A stretch of DNA of 64,000 nucleotides from Epinephelus fuscoguttatus (taxonomy: Eukaryota > Chordata > Actinopteri > Perciformes > Serranidae), in the NCBI RefSeq assembly GCF_011397635.1, contig NC_064767.1, positions 15,911,537 through 15,975,536 on the forward strand. The letters run 5' to 3'. The notes under the pieces were generated by a model that was given only the letters and a program-made list of their open reading frames with translations, had not been told where the DNA came from and searched no databases. Within the stretch, counting starts at the first letter, position 1. Each line of letters begins with the position of its first letter. The position numbers and the translations under genes were made by a program. Shown piece by piece: positions 1 through 14,415 of this stretch.

Positions 1-1120
1 TAAACGATTTACAGCACGAAGACCTAAAGAACCCATGTATAACTTTTCCCAGGCAAAGTTTGCAGTGAGTAGTACGGTCAGCCACTTAAAAGAAAGCAGG
101 AGGACATTTTTCCTCAGAGAATTTGTTTTTTTAACATTATATTTTCTGGTTATGACTGATACTGGGGCAGGATCAGCAACAGATGGAGAGAACTGCAGGA
201 TTTGAGAGGATTCAAAACCAATCCTTAACTGGCCCTCATCCCCCTTGATAGGTATGTAATATATTGCGAGACATTGTTTAACATCAATATATGAATTTAC
301 ATTGGTAGCTCAAACAAAGTTTACTTTAACATATTCATAGATGTATAAAATAAAAGACACAGCTACTGTGACATCAACCATTGGTTTGTGGGCTCCCGTT
401 TTGAACCCTCAAGTTTGGCATTTCTGCAGTCACCATCTTGTTTTTTTGGAGCCACAAGTGACCATATTTGGGCGAGAGGTGGATCTGACCAACTGTGGCC
501 TGTCGACACTCAAAAAGCCCTATATATAATTATGTGTAACTTTAAGCTTTAAAAAAATGTAAATTCATCCCTGTACAGTTGTCATGAATGTAAACTAGCC
601 ACAGAGACCAAACTTTTTTTTGTAGCAGGCTGCAAAGATGTTCATTTCTGCTGCAGTTGGGTGTTTAAACATTGGAGGTCTATGGGGATTAACTCACTTC
701 TGGAGCCAGCCTCAAGTGGCCATTCAAGGAACTGCAGTTTCTGGCATTTCCATGTTGTCTTCATTATTCAGCCCAAGAGGCTGCCGCCTAGTCGTATTAC
801 GGTTATTAATCTTACAAATAGATATAGTACGTCATTTATTCCTCTTGCAAACAGCTGTGTTTAAAAAAGAAAAATAGTATTAAAAATAAGTTCTTCACGT
901 CTTCTTTCACTCGCCTCTGAAACAAATACACGCACTAACCAGATCATGATCCTTACCACATGAGTTGGTGGTGCACATGGAAATACTATGGCTATTGTCC
1001 ACAGGAGCCACCAAAATAAACACAAAATGAAAGTCTAATTTTGTTGCTTTAAAGATGAAAGTTCTGCTTGACCTGATCCAATGCCAACTCAAGCTGTATT
1101 AAAGTAACAGTGTGTCTTAC
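1..1120. other. dach1 intron 6 (partial), with repeat debris
   Basis: No exon was found. Two stretches, about 355-490 and 650-790, have the look of interspersed repeats that I associate with percomorph introns (lines such as ggagccagcctcaagtggcc). The family assignment is from memory and uncertain. Confidence 0.4.
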
Positions 1121-1255
1121 CTCTGTCGCTGTGGCCCCTCTTGTTCTCCTTGCTGTAATCCACTGAGGTCACATCTGTCTCTCTGGCCCCGTGCACCACA
1201 CCAGGTGAGTGCCCCAGCACATTGTGACTTGATGACAGGCCGTCATCATGTGGGT
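1121..1255 (-). CDS. dach1: dach1 coding exon 6 (DACH1-specific segment)
   Basis: Acceptor ttttcatttcag|acccac and donor gacagag|gtaaga. It encodes HPHDDGLSSSHNVLGHSPGV, then VHGARETDVTSVDYSKENKR. It aligns with human QNGLSMNQMLMGLSPNVLPG...HESKRMHIEKD, which occurs in DACH1 but not DACH2. It is the last exon I can find; the next ones lie left of the window. Confidence 0.88.
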
Positions 1256-4200
1256 CTGAAATGAAAATACAAAGAAAAGAGATTATAACTTTTTTTTCAC
1301 AAGTGCTGTCACTGCTACAGCATCCATAATTTTTGTGAGAACACTTTTGCACTGTTAAATATACGTACGTGTGTTTTCCGCAGTGCGTTCTGTGTGAGAC
1401 GGGGAGCTGGACACACTGCTGCTGTGATTGGATGACATCTGAGCTTCCTCCAATGAGGGAGAAGGGGAGGGGCTGTCACGCACTCGCTCCTACCGAACAA
1501 CAACAAAAAATATTATAGTGACATAGTGTGTTTACTTTGGGAGCAATACTTTTCTAGAAAATTGTGTAACAAATAAAGTTTGTAATGTCTTTTATGCTAT
1601 TATTTTAAACCCTTTGAGGCTGATTATTTTGCCTAAATGTAGATGTAGATACTGAAATCTGCACAGCACACCACATTGGGTGAATTCCAGTTAGTGCTAC
1701 TCTGCGAAGCTACTCTAGGCTAATGGTAGTTACCTTCATTGGTGGATCTAAGGGAGGGGCCGGCGGGGGGCATTACCCCTGTAATATTAAGCCTAGACCC
1801 CCCCCCCCCCCCCCCCCCATAACTGTAGGGAATATTTTTGTATGTTTTTTAACTTGCATTAATCCCCAGAGGATGGCAAAGGCATGACCTGCCCTATGCT
1901 TACATCTTATGCTGCCTCTGATTGGCTTACCCATACCCTTAACCAATTTCACACTTCATGCCTAAGCCTAACCAACCCAACCAACGAAGGCCATAAGTAC
2001 TAGCCAATCAGAGGGGGCTTAAGGCAGATCATTCCTTCGCCATGCCCATTAAAACAGATGTTTTTCAATTACGTAGAGTGCTACAAGTAAAATAAAGTGG
2101 GCCTACATTTCAATTAAGTGAAGGCTAGCCTGTGGTAGCTAGCTTTACCTTTACAGACTATATCTGTGCAGATGCTGATGCCAGATTCTACAACCCAGAG
2201 TTTTTCTCAGAAATCCTATTTTTTTTATTGCACATTAATTTTTAAATGGTAAAAATGGTATCAAAAAAGTTTCTGGGCTAAAATTATTCTGACCAAATAC
2301 CTTTCAGCTTTGTAGGGTAGAACAGAGTTATCCACAAATCACCTGTAGTCAAAATTAAACCATATTGTTGAAAGGCCTGGAAACATCATATGGTATTTTA
2401 CATAATCTGGTGTTTACAGAAGAATTTGGCGCTCATTTCAATACACCTCATAAACCATCTTTGGGACTCAGCCCAGTGTTTAAAAAAAAAAACAATGGTC
2501 CGTATCGTTAAAATTATGACCGGAGATGGTACTTCCTGCTACTGATGAGGACATGGTGTAACGTTAGACTCTGCAAGGACTGACGCCCACAATCTGAATT
2601 TTTTTGGCAATAAATAAATCCTTCCAAACCTCCTTTAATTAGTCTGAAACACAGGACTGCTTTTAAGCAAAGGTAGCAACTTGGCTGGGACAGTCGGAGT
2701 TTCTGTCCGTGTGCAGGATATCTCAAATATTTATAAATAGATATGGGATTGGCCTCAAGCCAGAGAACAACTGATTACATTCTGGTAGCGGTCCAGATAT
2801 CCACCAGTAGACAATTACCAGTTTTTAGCCATAACCATTGGATGAAAGTAAATCTAAATTCAGCCCGCTAAATTATTAAATTATCTTGGATTCAAGAGTC
2901 ATTGGGTGTTAAAACTGAGTTAGTGTTATGTCTTTTGTTTTTCCAAATATCTAATTTGTGTGTAATGTAGCTATAATTCTGATTTCATTCCATGAGATCA
3001 TGGGTGTCATACGGACTCTGGCCGGTGGTCAGATCCACCAAGCTGATGGGCCTCTGAGTTCACCTTAATGACGGAGGTGGGAGCCCTGGCGGGGGGCTTG
3101 GCGTGGAGCTGCGCCACGTTGGCCATGCTGGCCAGCGTGCTCAGTCGGTTCATCTGGCCCATCGCCATGGAAACCGAGGCCGGCGCCAGACTGGCAGGGA
3201 TCAGAGGATGTGACATCATCATGAAGGGCAACTGATCCAGAACTGGTGGGGGAGAATAGAATAAAATAGAATGGAGAGGTGTTGAAGGAGGGCGAGTACA
3301 GTAGAGTACAGTAAGTGTCTGTCGCTCTTCGTATAAGGTCAGACCAACAGCTCTGTGTAAAGGCCAACATACACTGAGCACCCAACATGAAACAGGCCTC
3401 ATCTCTCTCTTCTTTCACTTTTGCTTCAGTTATATTTATCCAACACAACTTAAAGGCTCTGCGCCGTCCTGTGCTGTGTACTGAGCTGAAAGCCCGCAGC
3501 GTCTCTGCTTCTCCGAGGACAGGCATGAAACCGGACACCAATGTCATTCCTTTGTGATGTCAATATTACCTGGATGACTGCTCTGCTTCTAAACCACGAC
3601 TTGAAAAATGTGTGCATGTGCGTGTCGGGGGTTTAGAGATGTGGAGTGTGGAAAAAGATGAGAGTGGAGAGGTGAGCAGAAGAATAAGGGAGGGGGCATG
3701 GCTGAGACACACTCATCCTGCTTATTACAACACCAAGATGTAAAAACAGTGATAGTCTAAATGTGTTTTTGTGATGCTTCAAATGATTTTCATAAGTGTC
3801 ACCTGCAACAACTCAAAACACAGCCTCTGTGGAATCAACAAAAACTGGCTAACTTTTCCGTCAATGCCCCGGTGTTCTTGACAATAATCCAACACGTTTT
3901 CAGCGGTTCAGACCAAACTCTTATTATCTTGGACAATCTGTTGTTCGCACTCGTCTCTTTACGACAAGCATCCACTATCTTTAAAGAAAATCCTTCCTCT
4001 CAACAGCACCCTAGTGGGTTGTTGCAGTCCCTCTATTCATGAAACAAACAATCCAGTTGGGGGGGGTGGTGGATAAAATGACATAAATATTTATCATTTA
4101 ATAAAAGGAAAAACAAAAACAAAAGAAACACAGGGAGGAAGTGGAACAAAAGAAGCTGATGGCAGTCCTGGTGCTGGGCCAGCAATGCACGCTGGGTAAT

Positions 4201-5228
4201 TATAAACACAAAGGAAAAAATCTTGGACTCTATTCCGCACAATTGTCACAAATAATAGAACGAGTGCATGGAAACAAAAAAAGGCTATCCAAAGAGGAGA
4301 GATGAAATAGAACAAATAATGGAGGGAGAGAAAGAGAGAAAGAGAAGAAAGAGAGAGGAAAAAGGCAAACTCAGAAATAAAGAGTGAGGCGTTGACTTTA
4401 TGAGTCGGGCTCGCTGGACATATGTGCAGTGCTTTTGTGCATTTGGCAGATTAGTCTCTCACTTGCCCAGAGCAGAAACCAATCCAAACAAAAGATCTGT
4501 CTGAATGGAGCTAAATAACCAGATGCTCCGACAATCAACTAGCAGCCAACTCCAAATATTAAGCCTTGGTTAGAAACCAGCACTCCACTTTTTGCCCACC
4601 CCCCCCTCCAACCTCAGCCCCACCCCCAACCTCTATAATTTCATTTTCACTCTCCTTCTTCTTAACTCTGTTTTTATTTCCCCCTCTCTTCACTTTCTCT
4701 GCCCTCCCATCACTCTCTCTTATGTTTCATTAAAAAACATCAAAAGTCAAAGTGCCTCTCTTATGTTTATCCAAACAAACCATTACTGTAAACAAACAGT
4801 TACTGTAAATTTCCCAGAAGATCTTGTTAAATGCAGAAATGGCTGCTCCCCGCTCTTCCCCGGCCCATAAGGTGTCACACTCAGCATTTGTGAGTGTGTG
4901 TGTGTGCGTGTGTGTAATCTGAGATTGCCTTTGTAGTGGTTAAAGCTCTGGTAGGGGCCTATCCTTCCCATAAGGCCGTGGGTGGCGGTATGGAAAAAAC
5001 ACATCGTTTCTTATGTGTGTATGTATGCCTGAGCTGTGTGTTTGTGTGTGTGTGTTTCCACTTGACTCTATCATTAACAGTGATTAAGCTTTACAGGTTT
5101 ATAATGGCTGGTGGTAACCATGCCACCTAACTGCGCACAGATGCCGGCAGTCGTAACTGAGTGTATACAATGGTAAACAATGCTTAAGACTGGGAGTGTT
5201 TACAGACATGGGTAGAGAAAAAAATGTA

Positions 5229-5292
<64 letters not shown>

Positions 5293-8200
5293 AGTCAAAG
5301 CCAGAAACAAGAAGTAACAGGCTCAAACATGCTGTAATTTCACTTTTGCCTCCTTCTAATTTATAAAAAAAAGCACAAGGACACTTCCCTCCCTTTCATT
5401 TCTGTCCTAAAGCCTCACAGTATGCGCCACATGTTAAGTGTGTGTGTGTACGCGTCCCAGGTTAATAGCGTATTCCACACAGACCCCCATAAGCCCTGTC
5501 ATCTGTCTAAACACACTGATGTCGCTTTAACCTGTCGATAACAGTGGGGGCGGCGCGTCCCATTTGTTTGTGTGTATGTGTGTGTGTGTGTGTTGGTGCG
5601 TGCATGTGTGCGTGCGTGTGTCCGTTCCGCCATCGATTGTCCAGCATTTGTCGTTTGCATTCAGGATAGTGAATTAGAGAGAAGACTATTGATTTGGCTT
5701 CAGCCTCTCATCTTATTCATCTCTCTATCATCCTGGTGCGCTCGCTCTTGTCCACTGGTGCTCTGCTTTTTGCTGGCTGCTCTTCCTTCACTGCACAGCC
5801 GGGGAGCGGTGCAGTAAAGGGAACAGTTTTAATATTACACGACTAATTAATATACCAGCACAAGTAGCCAAAAGAATGTGAACACTTTGCTTACTTAAAG
5901 ACCCTTTCCAATGAAAACCAAGTTTTAAAACTGGTTAAATATGATGTTTTTTATACACGACAAGACATAATGTGAGTGAAATAAGCAGTAAACGCCATGG
6001 CTGAGCATTTTCACCTTGGAACTGCAGTGAACCAATGACAGTCTCAAAAACACGGATTCAGACAGCCATGGTTTCATATGTCACAAACCTGAGGGACCTG
6101 TCAACTTGCATATCATTAGCATGATGCTCTGCCAAAACAAGGTGTATGAAATGAAAAGCCAGGTGCTGGTACGTATCAGTATTTTGCAAGCTAATTTTCA
6201 CTTTCACTTATACTTGTCAGAACTGGTGATCAGGAAGAAGGTTTATCTAATATTAGCAAAACATTATCAGCTGTTTGATAACGTAGTAAAGCCAAAGATT
6301 CATGTTATCCATTACCGTTTACAAGCAAAGGTTTGTGCGTTTGACCAGCAGAGTCGAAGGTGAGCAGATGCGCTTTCGCTACAGATGAGCAGCTATAAGG
6401 GGTGGGTGGAGATAAACTTGCATATTCATATATGTGCGTACTTAATGAGGCAAGTTTGTAGAGGTAAGGCCCAAACACACTAAACCAGCATCAAAGAACT
6501 AGTAACGATGAAGGCCGACTGTTGCATCGCCCCACGTCGCCTGTGTCTCAGCCAAAAAGTTGCAACTTAACTTTATTTGTATAGCACCTTTCATACAAAC
6601 ATGCAGCCCAAAGTGCTTCACATGGGAAAACTGGAATGACACAGACACAAAACAATAAAACATCAAAAAAGCAAACCAACCAAAACAGAACAAACTAACA
6701 AAAGAATGATTAAAACTCCATAGAAATAAAATAGAATAGAAAATGAACGGGGGAGATAAAACAAGGTAAAAACCAATGGTTAAAACGTAAAAATCAAGAC
6801 TGTAATGTTACACCACATTAAATGACACATTAAAAAGGTAGGTCTTTAATTTACGTTTAAAAATAACTGAATAATAACTGAAGACAACACAAAGACTATG
6901 GTCAATGGCCAACTAGCACGTACGCTCTGCACCTGCGTGAGAGGAAGTAACTCCCCATTCCAGCAGGTAGCGGTAGTCTGTATTCATCATTGAAAAAAGG
7001 AAAAGCGACAGGACGGATTCAAGACGCTAGCTAGCCAGTTAGCATGTTAACAACCCAACCCAATGTTGAAAGAACAAAGCATATTCTTGCTAAAGAGCTC
7101 AATGGCTCAAAAACAATGTAACCTAATATAACAGATTTGTTTTCATCTTACACCCTGCTGACTTTGGCATTTATTTGCTTTCCTCACTTCCGTTTGTGTT
7201 CTTGTGCCATCGTCTCTGACGCCGATTCAAGATGCTGAATCAGCCAAAAAAAGGCGCCAACTATTGCCAACGGTGCAGGACATACTGCCTCAGGCAACTA
7301 GGGCGACAGAGGCTCACCAACAGCCCCACACTGACCAACAGCTGACCACCAGCTTGGTGTGTCTGGGCCCTTACATCATGGAAAAAACTTCTAAATGTGT
7401 ACTTCTGAAAAACAGACATGAGATTCTAGGGGTTTAATCGATGCCAGGAGAGGAACTTTTATCCTTAAAAGTAGAGACTTTTCTTCCCGTAAATCCTGAT
7501 CTAATGTTAGTCAATACGCGAGGCCCATGCCATGTTGAGCATGAGTAACAGATCTGGTTTGGGTCTGCTCTCTCTTGATGTCGTGACTAATATGTACTAA
7601 TGATTTGCGGGCAACATTTCGAGGCCACAGAGCGGATGACTGACTGTGTTTTCTCAGGAAACGTTTCCTGAATCTTATTGAATCCCACAAGTATGCAAAC
7701 AAATCAAAGCTGAGGGAAATATTCGTCCTTACGGGCATTTATCAAAAATGGAAAAACACAACTGGTAATAAAAAAATATGATGCTCTCTATGTTTCTGAT
7801 GGTTTGGATTACCTGACCCAGATGTTTGTTTCTCTTCTTCTGAAGAACTAACTCATCACTGCTGTAGTTTGTTTTTCATCCACTGTCGCTCAGAGGAAGC
7901 GTACCAGCAGCAGAGGTGATGTCACATCCTGGTTTTAATCAGCTCGGTTCAGCAGCCGCACATAAACACAGCTGCTCAAGTCGTACTGACTTGGCATCAC
8001 GGATGTATACAGACAACAACCGTGCGATGTGTTATACGACCATAATTAAACATTTCGCACAGACGCGTGTGCATGTGTGCGGATGGACCAACGGATGCCA
8101 CTCACCCAGTCCATGGTTGTGGTCCCCGTTCTCTCCGTTTGGCCCGCCATGTTGCTGGTTGCTGTGGTAACCGGCCATCGCCTCCAGCTTGATCTTCTTG

Positions 8201-11200
8201 GCCAGGGCAGACAGATCTGAGAGGGAGACAGATATAGAGAGAGGTGGAAAAGGGAAGAGAAGGACAGAAAGAAAGAAAGAAGAATCAATAAGAGCCAGAT
8301 CAATGGCCCCGGTGGAGGATTAGAGCAGTGGGTAGGCAGGAGGTTGTCATGGGAAGACAGAGGCCAGCCATTCATTCTGACTGCACCGCTGCACTGGCCA
8401 TTTAGTCTGCCAGGGGAATCGGCAGTGATAGGAACAAGCCAAGACATTCATCTCTCCCACACAGGGACATCACATCCCACAGCACAGCACACAGGATGAC
8501 AGTCAGTGGCGGCAGCAGCTCCACCTTTTAGCCAGAAAGCACTTCTTTATCAGTACAAATTAGACACATTAGAAAAAAGTGAAGATACTTGTTAATAGGG
8601 GTTATGCACTTTTGGATAAAATGAAATGGAGAGTGGTAAAATGTGGCAGCCACATTTTAATTTGTGCCTTGAACCCCAGAAGGTAGTCTGACCCACAAAG
8701 CAACCTTTAAAACTCCATCTTATGCCACAGAAAATTAAATATCTCTTGCGCTAATACAGACAAACAGTGAATTATTAAAGTTGGACAAAGCATGCAACTG
8801 TGCAAACACGACTCAGGAAACGCAAACAAACCATAAGTCTTAATTTCCTGATCTTGGATACAACTAAACATTTGCAACAAACTGAGCTGCTGAGTGTTTT
8901 CTCTTCGTTACACAATTGGTTTTCTCAGGTGAATCATCCGTCCGTCCGAGACAACCACAACAAATTGCTCCTTTTCTTCTCATCTTCTCTCCCTCTCTTC
9001 CCTGCCATCTTCCCCCGCTCTCCTCCCATCCCCTCTCCTTACTTTACCTTTTCAAATGTCAGCATCACAGCAGGACATAAGCCACTGTGTTGCGTGTGTG
9101 TATGTGTGAGTGCACGAGGGCGAGAAAAAGAGACTAAGGAGGATCACATCAAAGATTTCTCCCTGCCTTTTACGCTCAAATGTCCTCCCTCTCTCTGTCT
9201 CTTTCTCCCCTCTCATGTGGCCAGCTCTAATCAGTAGCGCTGACATTGCCGCCGTGCCCTCTCCTTTGGTGGAAAAAGACTCTTTTCCCACTGAGAAAGA
9301 TGCTCTTGAACACTCACGCATGCACAACACACACGTATACACACACTCACACACACACACACACACTCAAGCACCTTTGAACAGTGAGAGGAAGCGGAGC
9401 TAACAGAAAATGGCTTCTTTTGAGGCGGGGAATGAAAAGATCAGGTTGCAGTGAAGAGCACAAAGCCAAGGGCAACTTTGAGAGCGGTGAGGTGCCAACA
9501 ATTACTTTTCTGCCTTTCTCTGCGTTTCACACACACACACACACACACACAAACACCACAATGGGGACTGAAACACACAACTGTTTGTGACAAGAACAAG
9601 CAGCACTATGGCCTTTAGCAGGCACTTGACTGAGGCTGTTCAAAAATATAAAACAGACTCTGACGTTACAAATAACCAGTTTTCCTTCAGACATTTTTGC
9701 TCACCTTTTCACCTGCCACTACATTGAAAATTTCAGTTATCCTAAAACTTAATTTAATTCTTTGAGAGACATTTAATGGGCTAGTTTGGAAAAGGGGAAC
9801 TGAAAATCTTAAACAAATTAAACATATTTTAATCGCTGTGTTTTCAAGCAGGAGGCTTTTAAGGAAATTATAAAAATTGATTTCAAAGCAGTTTCAGAGG
9901 CCCAAAGATTATGAATCTTACTCAACTTAACAGAGGACTTTGTGTACTTATAATTCAAGAAAAAAGGCAAACTTGCAAGTTATGAGTTGTTTCTCATGTG
10001 TCAGCAGCGTGTATGGTAATTTTATTAATCAACACACAGGTCGCCTCTCAGAGCCCCGCCTCCTCACACTTATTGATGATGGGTAAAATGTGTCATTATA
10101 GGGGTCTGCAGGAAAAAGGTGGAAAACCGCCTCCCCATCCCATGTGTCTACTCTGCATCAGCAGCCTGCTCTATTCTTTAAACTGATGGGAGTAACTCAG
10201 CTGGCTGCCAGGTCATTGCTTTCACTTTCCGACAGCTGAAAAGAGAACAGAATCTGAACTTTGCCAGCAGCTCCTCTGAGGGCTGGAGCAACAATGTGTC
10301 ACTAATTCACTGTTTAAAGAAGCTGGTGGAGCCAAAAGAGGGATTTCTGCTGCGACTTCTGAGGAATTACAAACTTCGACCTTATGAAAAACAAAAAGGG
10401 GGGTTGAGAGAGTCGGAGAGCCTTTTTTCCTTTTAATGGGTCTTTGATACAGAACACTGGAAGGTGACCTGAGTGAATGTAGTTCATGCCAAATTACTGA
10501 AGTTTTTATGTTTTCTCTTCAAACAACACAGATATCAATTACACATAATTAAAAATAGATTTATATGAGTCAAAGCTTATTAGAAGGAGTAAATTATATT
10601 TCTTGCTTTACTTATTTATTTAATTTTGCTCATCATTTCATTCATTAGTTTATTCTGATCAGTTATTTTTTTATATTTGCACATTTTACACCTTTTAATT
10701 AAAATACTGTGCCTAATTACATATGTGCCAGTAACTGCAATTTCTTTCCCATACATTTTTATTAATATATATAGATATATCTACTTCCCCATGTCTTTTT
10801 GTCCTCAATACTTAGACACAGATTCTGGTGTGTCACTGACTCATCATCATTACTGACGAGTTTTGACTATAAAAGTGTGCAAATTCTTTGATTGGAGGCA
10901 TGTAAAGGGACAAAAATACTTATTTTTCGCTTGTTTGCTGTATCTTCAGTTCACCAGATAAACGTGTGTGATTCAGAACACTGTATTTGTGGTGTAGAGA
11001 TCTGCTCCCTGATAGTTTTCTAATTAACATGCTGAGTAGCAGACTGTAGAAAACCTGTGGCGAAAATAAAAAAATACAAAGAGCAGAAAAAAAGGGAACA
11101 GTTTGTCAGAGTTGAAGGTAATGTTTTTGTCAATCAAAAAAGGCAAATAAATAAAATCTTAAAAATTGTTAAATCTAATAAAACTAATTTAGATTGTGAC

Positions 11201-12770
11201 TGGTAATAAAATAAAATAAATTAAAACACAAATAAAATATTTAAAGTATATATTTTTCCACACTAAAGTGCACATTTTGGATCTTGCATATGATGTCAGT
11301 CACTTTAAGATGCAAGTGGACACCATAATTACATGGTGTCAGAAATTATTCCTCTCAACAGTGGTAGTTTAGTACCTCTGAGCACCTGCGTGATATTGTT
11401 TCTGCAGCACATGTGTGCACATGTGTACATATATACTGTATGTGCGTGTCGAGGCCTGGGTGGTCACCTGCAGGAGGCATGATCCCAGCGTGCATCAGAC
11501 CGCTGTGGGACAGCATGTGGTGAGTCCCGCCCTCTGTCACACTCTGCAGCCTCTTGGGCGGTCGTCCTGGCCTCGAACTGCGGGCAGAAAGCACAAGTTA
11601 ACATTAGTCATTAGGCAGTTTAATACTTAATACTCCCCTCAGTCAGTCAGGTTTTCATGCTGAGACTGAGATGGGTGGCCTGGGTAGAGAAACTGCCCTT
11701 CAGTCTGTAAACCTCTGATCCTGCTGAAGTGTCAACAAGCAAAACACTGAAACCTGACCGGTTCCAGGAAGGCTGCTGTACAGCAAATCTGACCTCCCTG
11801 TGGATACGAGCAAGCAAAAAAGGAGTTTCCCTATGGCATCAATAAAGCACCTCATTACTGTTCAGCTTACTCATTCATTTGTTTGCTTATTAAATGTGTT
11901 TGCTCGTCTCCTTTCCTTTCCATCCTTTCCTCACTCGGTCATTCATACCCCCCACCCCCCCCCCCCCCGCCATGTCACAAATTTCCTCAATAAAGGCTGC
12001 GACTACAAGCAGATTCACATGGTTTGATTGAGCCGGGCATGCTCAATCAATCCTGGAGGAGGTATGTGAAAAGCTGTCAGACATCACTTTGGCTCTGACT
12101 AAACGGTGTGAATGTCCTGACAGGGGAAATGACACGGGCCACATCAGGCTTAATGACAACCAGCGCAGCTCATCTCCTCTCATACCAGCCTGACATTGGA
12201 TAACATGAGTCTGTGGGCGAGTGCGCGTACGAGTCTGTGAAAAGTGTGTGTGATAATAAAAGACACAGTGAGCGAAAGAGGGGAAAAAAGAAGAGCGGGA
12301 AGAAGAGGGTGTGACGTGGACAAGAGAAACAAAACAATAAAAATGTAAAGGGAGATGAGATAAAGGGGAAGATGAGGAGATGTAAGGTGAGAGGAGAAAG
12401 ACGAGAGTCCGAGAGAGCGAGAAAAGGTGGGAAAGAGTAAAAAAAAAAAAAAGGGAGGGAGAGATAGACTAGCAGCAGCAGCAGCAGCTTCCTAGCGTGG
12501 GGTGTCTTTGAGCAGATTTTAATTAGAATCTAATCCAGCCGTCATTAAGGCCCCATAAACGAAGCTGTCAGTCAGGAGATTAATGGCGCCTCATTTGCAT
12601 ATTGCATATAATTCATCAATTACCCAGCAGAAAGGACCAATCCCCTGTTGACACACCCACTGGCTGAGAGAGGGGGGAGATGGAGAGAGACAAAAAGACA
12701 GAGAGAAAGATTGTGTAGTCACTAACTGTGGGAGAAAAACAGGTAGCTCGAGTGTGTGTGAGCGCACATC

Positions 12771-12819
<49 letters not shown>

Positions 12820-12975
12820 CTGTCTGGTATGTGTGTGTGTGTGTGTGAAGTGTTCAAAGGTTAATTTGATGAGCCGATGAGCTCCACAGTTCCTGCCCTC
12901 AGTTTTAATGAGTTGTTATTATTGTCTCTTATTATGGGCCCAGACCGACTGGGATGTGACAGCTGACATCAGATA

Positions 12976-13027
<52 letters not shown>

Positions 13028-13345
13028 GCACGTAGACAGTGAGAGAGAGACACTCAGGTAGACGTATGCATATTCACACACACCCTGACAGACAGACAGA
13101 CAGACAGACAGACAGCAGGAATGTGCAAGAGGGATGAAGTTGTAAACGTGTGCAGCCGTGGGAGTATGTGTGTTTTTTCGGGAGGTGCATTCACATCACA
13201 CACTTTTTTTTTTTTTTTTTTTTTGCAGTGCATATAGAGCAGCATACTGTGCTTCACAAAAGCAGGAAATTTATTTTTAGGTCTAAAGTTTGAAGGTAAA
13301 GCAACACACTGCAACTGATGTTGAAACACCTCAAATGAACACACA

Positions 13346-13400
<55 letters not shown>

Positions 13401-14066
13401 GTACACAAATGCAGAAGCGAGCACCGGTGGGGGGAAATAAAATACACAGAGACCAAAGACTGTGGTTGGTTTTTACAGCAGCCGCTTCCCTTTCCCTTAC
13501 TACTGTTTATTTGCACAAACTAATTAATGGCCTGTGTGTGTTGTGTGTGTGTTGGTGGGCGTGTGTGCCTTTGTATATGTTGCATTTTAGGGGGCATAAA
13601 GAACTGGAACCTAATTTTGTGTTTAGTCTGCAAGTGCGTTGATACATCAAAGTGACCCGTAGAGGGAGGTCTATGTGTGTGTTGTGCATGCGAGTGTGTT
13701 TTTGCGAGAGTGTGTGTGTGTGTGTGAGGTTGGAGAGCACCGGTTCCCTGAGGTAGGATTAATGAAAAAGCCTTTCATGGAAAAGTCATCAAGCTGAGGG
13801 GATGGAATGAGAGAGAGGAGGAGGGGGGGGAGAAAACAGTTCATTGTGCATGTGCGTGTGTGTGTGTGTGTGTGTGTACAAGGTGTGTGTGTGCGCAGAG
13901 GAGGGGGTGTATGGCTTATGACCTCTTTGTCTCAAACTTTAATTAAAATCTCACCCAGACGTCCTCCCTCATGCCAACGCTCTGGCCACACACACAAACA
14001 CACACATTAAAAAAAAGAGGTACTCTGTACATTGAGTTCTGCCCTCCAAGCTTAGATTAGTGTGTG

Positions 14067-14107
<41 letters not shown>

Positions 14108-14375
14108 ATGTGTGTGTGTGTGTGTGTTACCTGAAACATGAAACGCCAAACATGGCAGCTGGAGCTTAGCACAGGTGGAACAGAAACAAAACATAACAAA
14201 GATGACAGATCTCTCTCTTCCTCACTAACACACACATTCACACACACACACACACGGAGAGGAAAGAGAAAAGTAATGAAAGAAGAGGAAGTGTTACAGT
14301 CAAAACAGTGGAACAGCTACTGGCTTGGAGAGACTGAGGTGCTGATAGGTAGCAGCTGTGTGTGTGTTTATGCGA

Positions 14376-14415
<40 letters not shown>

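Larger units (their letters stand above)
3243..8105. other. dach1 intron 3
   Basis: Long intron with no exon found; I looked for the DACH1 SWDKE segment on the minus strand without success. It contains an (AC)28 microsatellite (5231-5286), a LINE-like tail (6560-6640) and two unique blocks that look like conserved non-coding DNA (about 4381-4570 and 5440-5565). Confidence 0.6.

Noticed and set aside
3065-3547. 160-codon minus-strand frame overlapping dach1 exon 4
   Set aside because: It is the wrong frame; the conserved LPFMMM...SVIK peptide is in the other minus frame bounded by good splice sites.
5572-5817. Open frames rich in CVCV or HTHT repeats, here and at many CA/TG tracts
   Set aside because: They are translations of dinucleotide repeats and carry no real protein.
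8046-8447. 133-codon minus-strand frame over dach1 exon 3
   Set aside because: Shadow frame; KKIKLEAM is in a different frame with a matching acceptor and donor.
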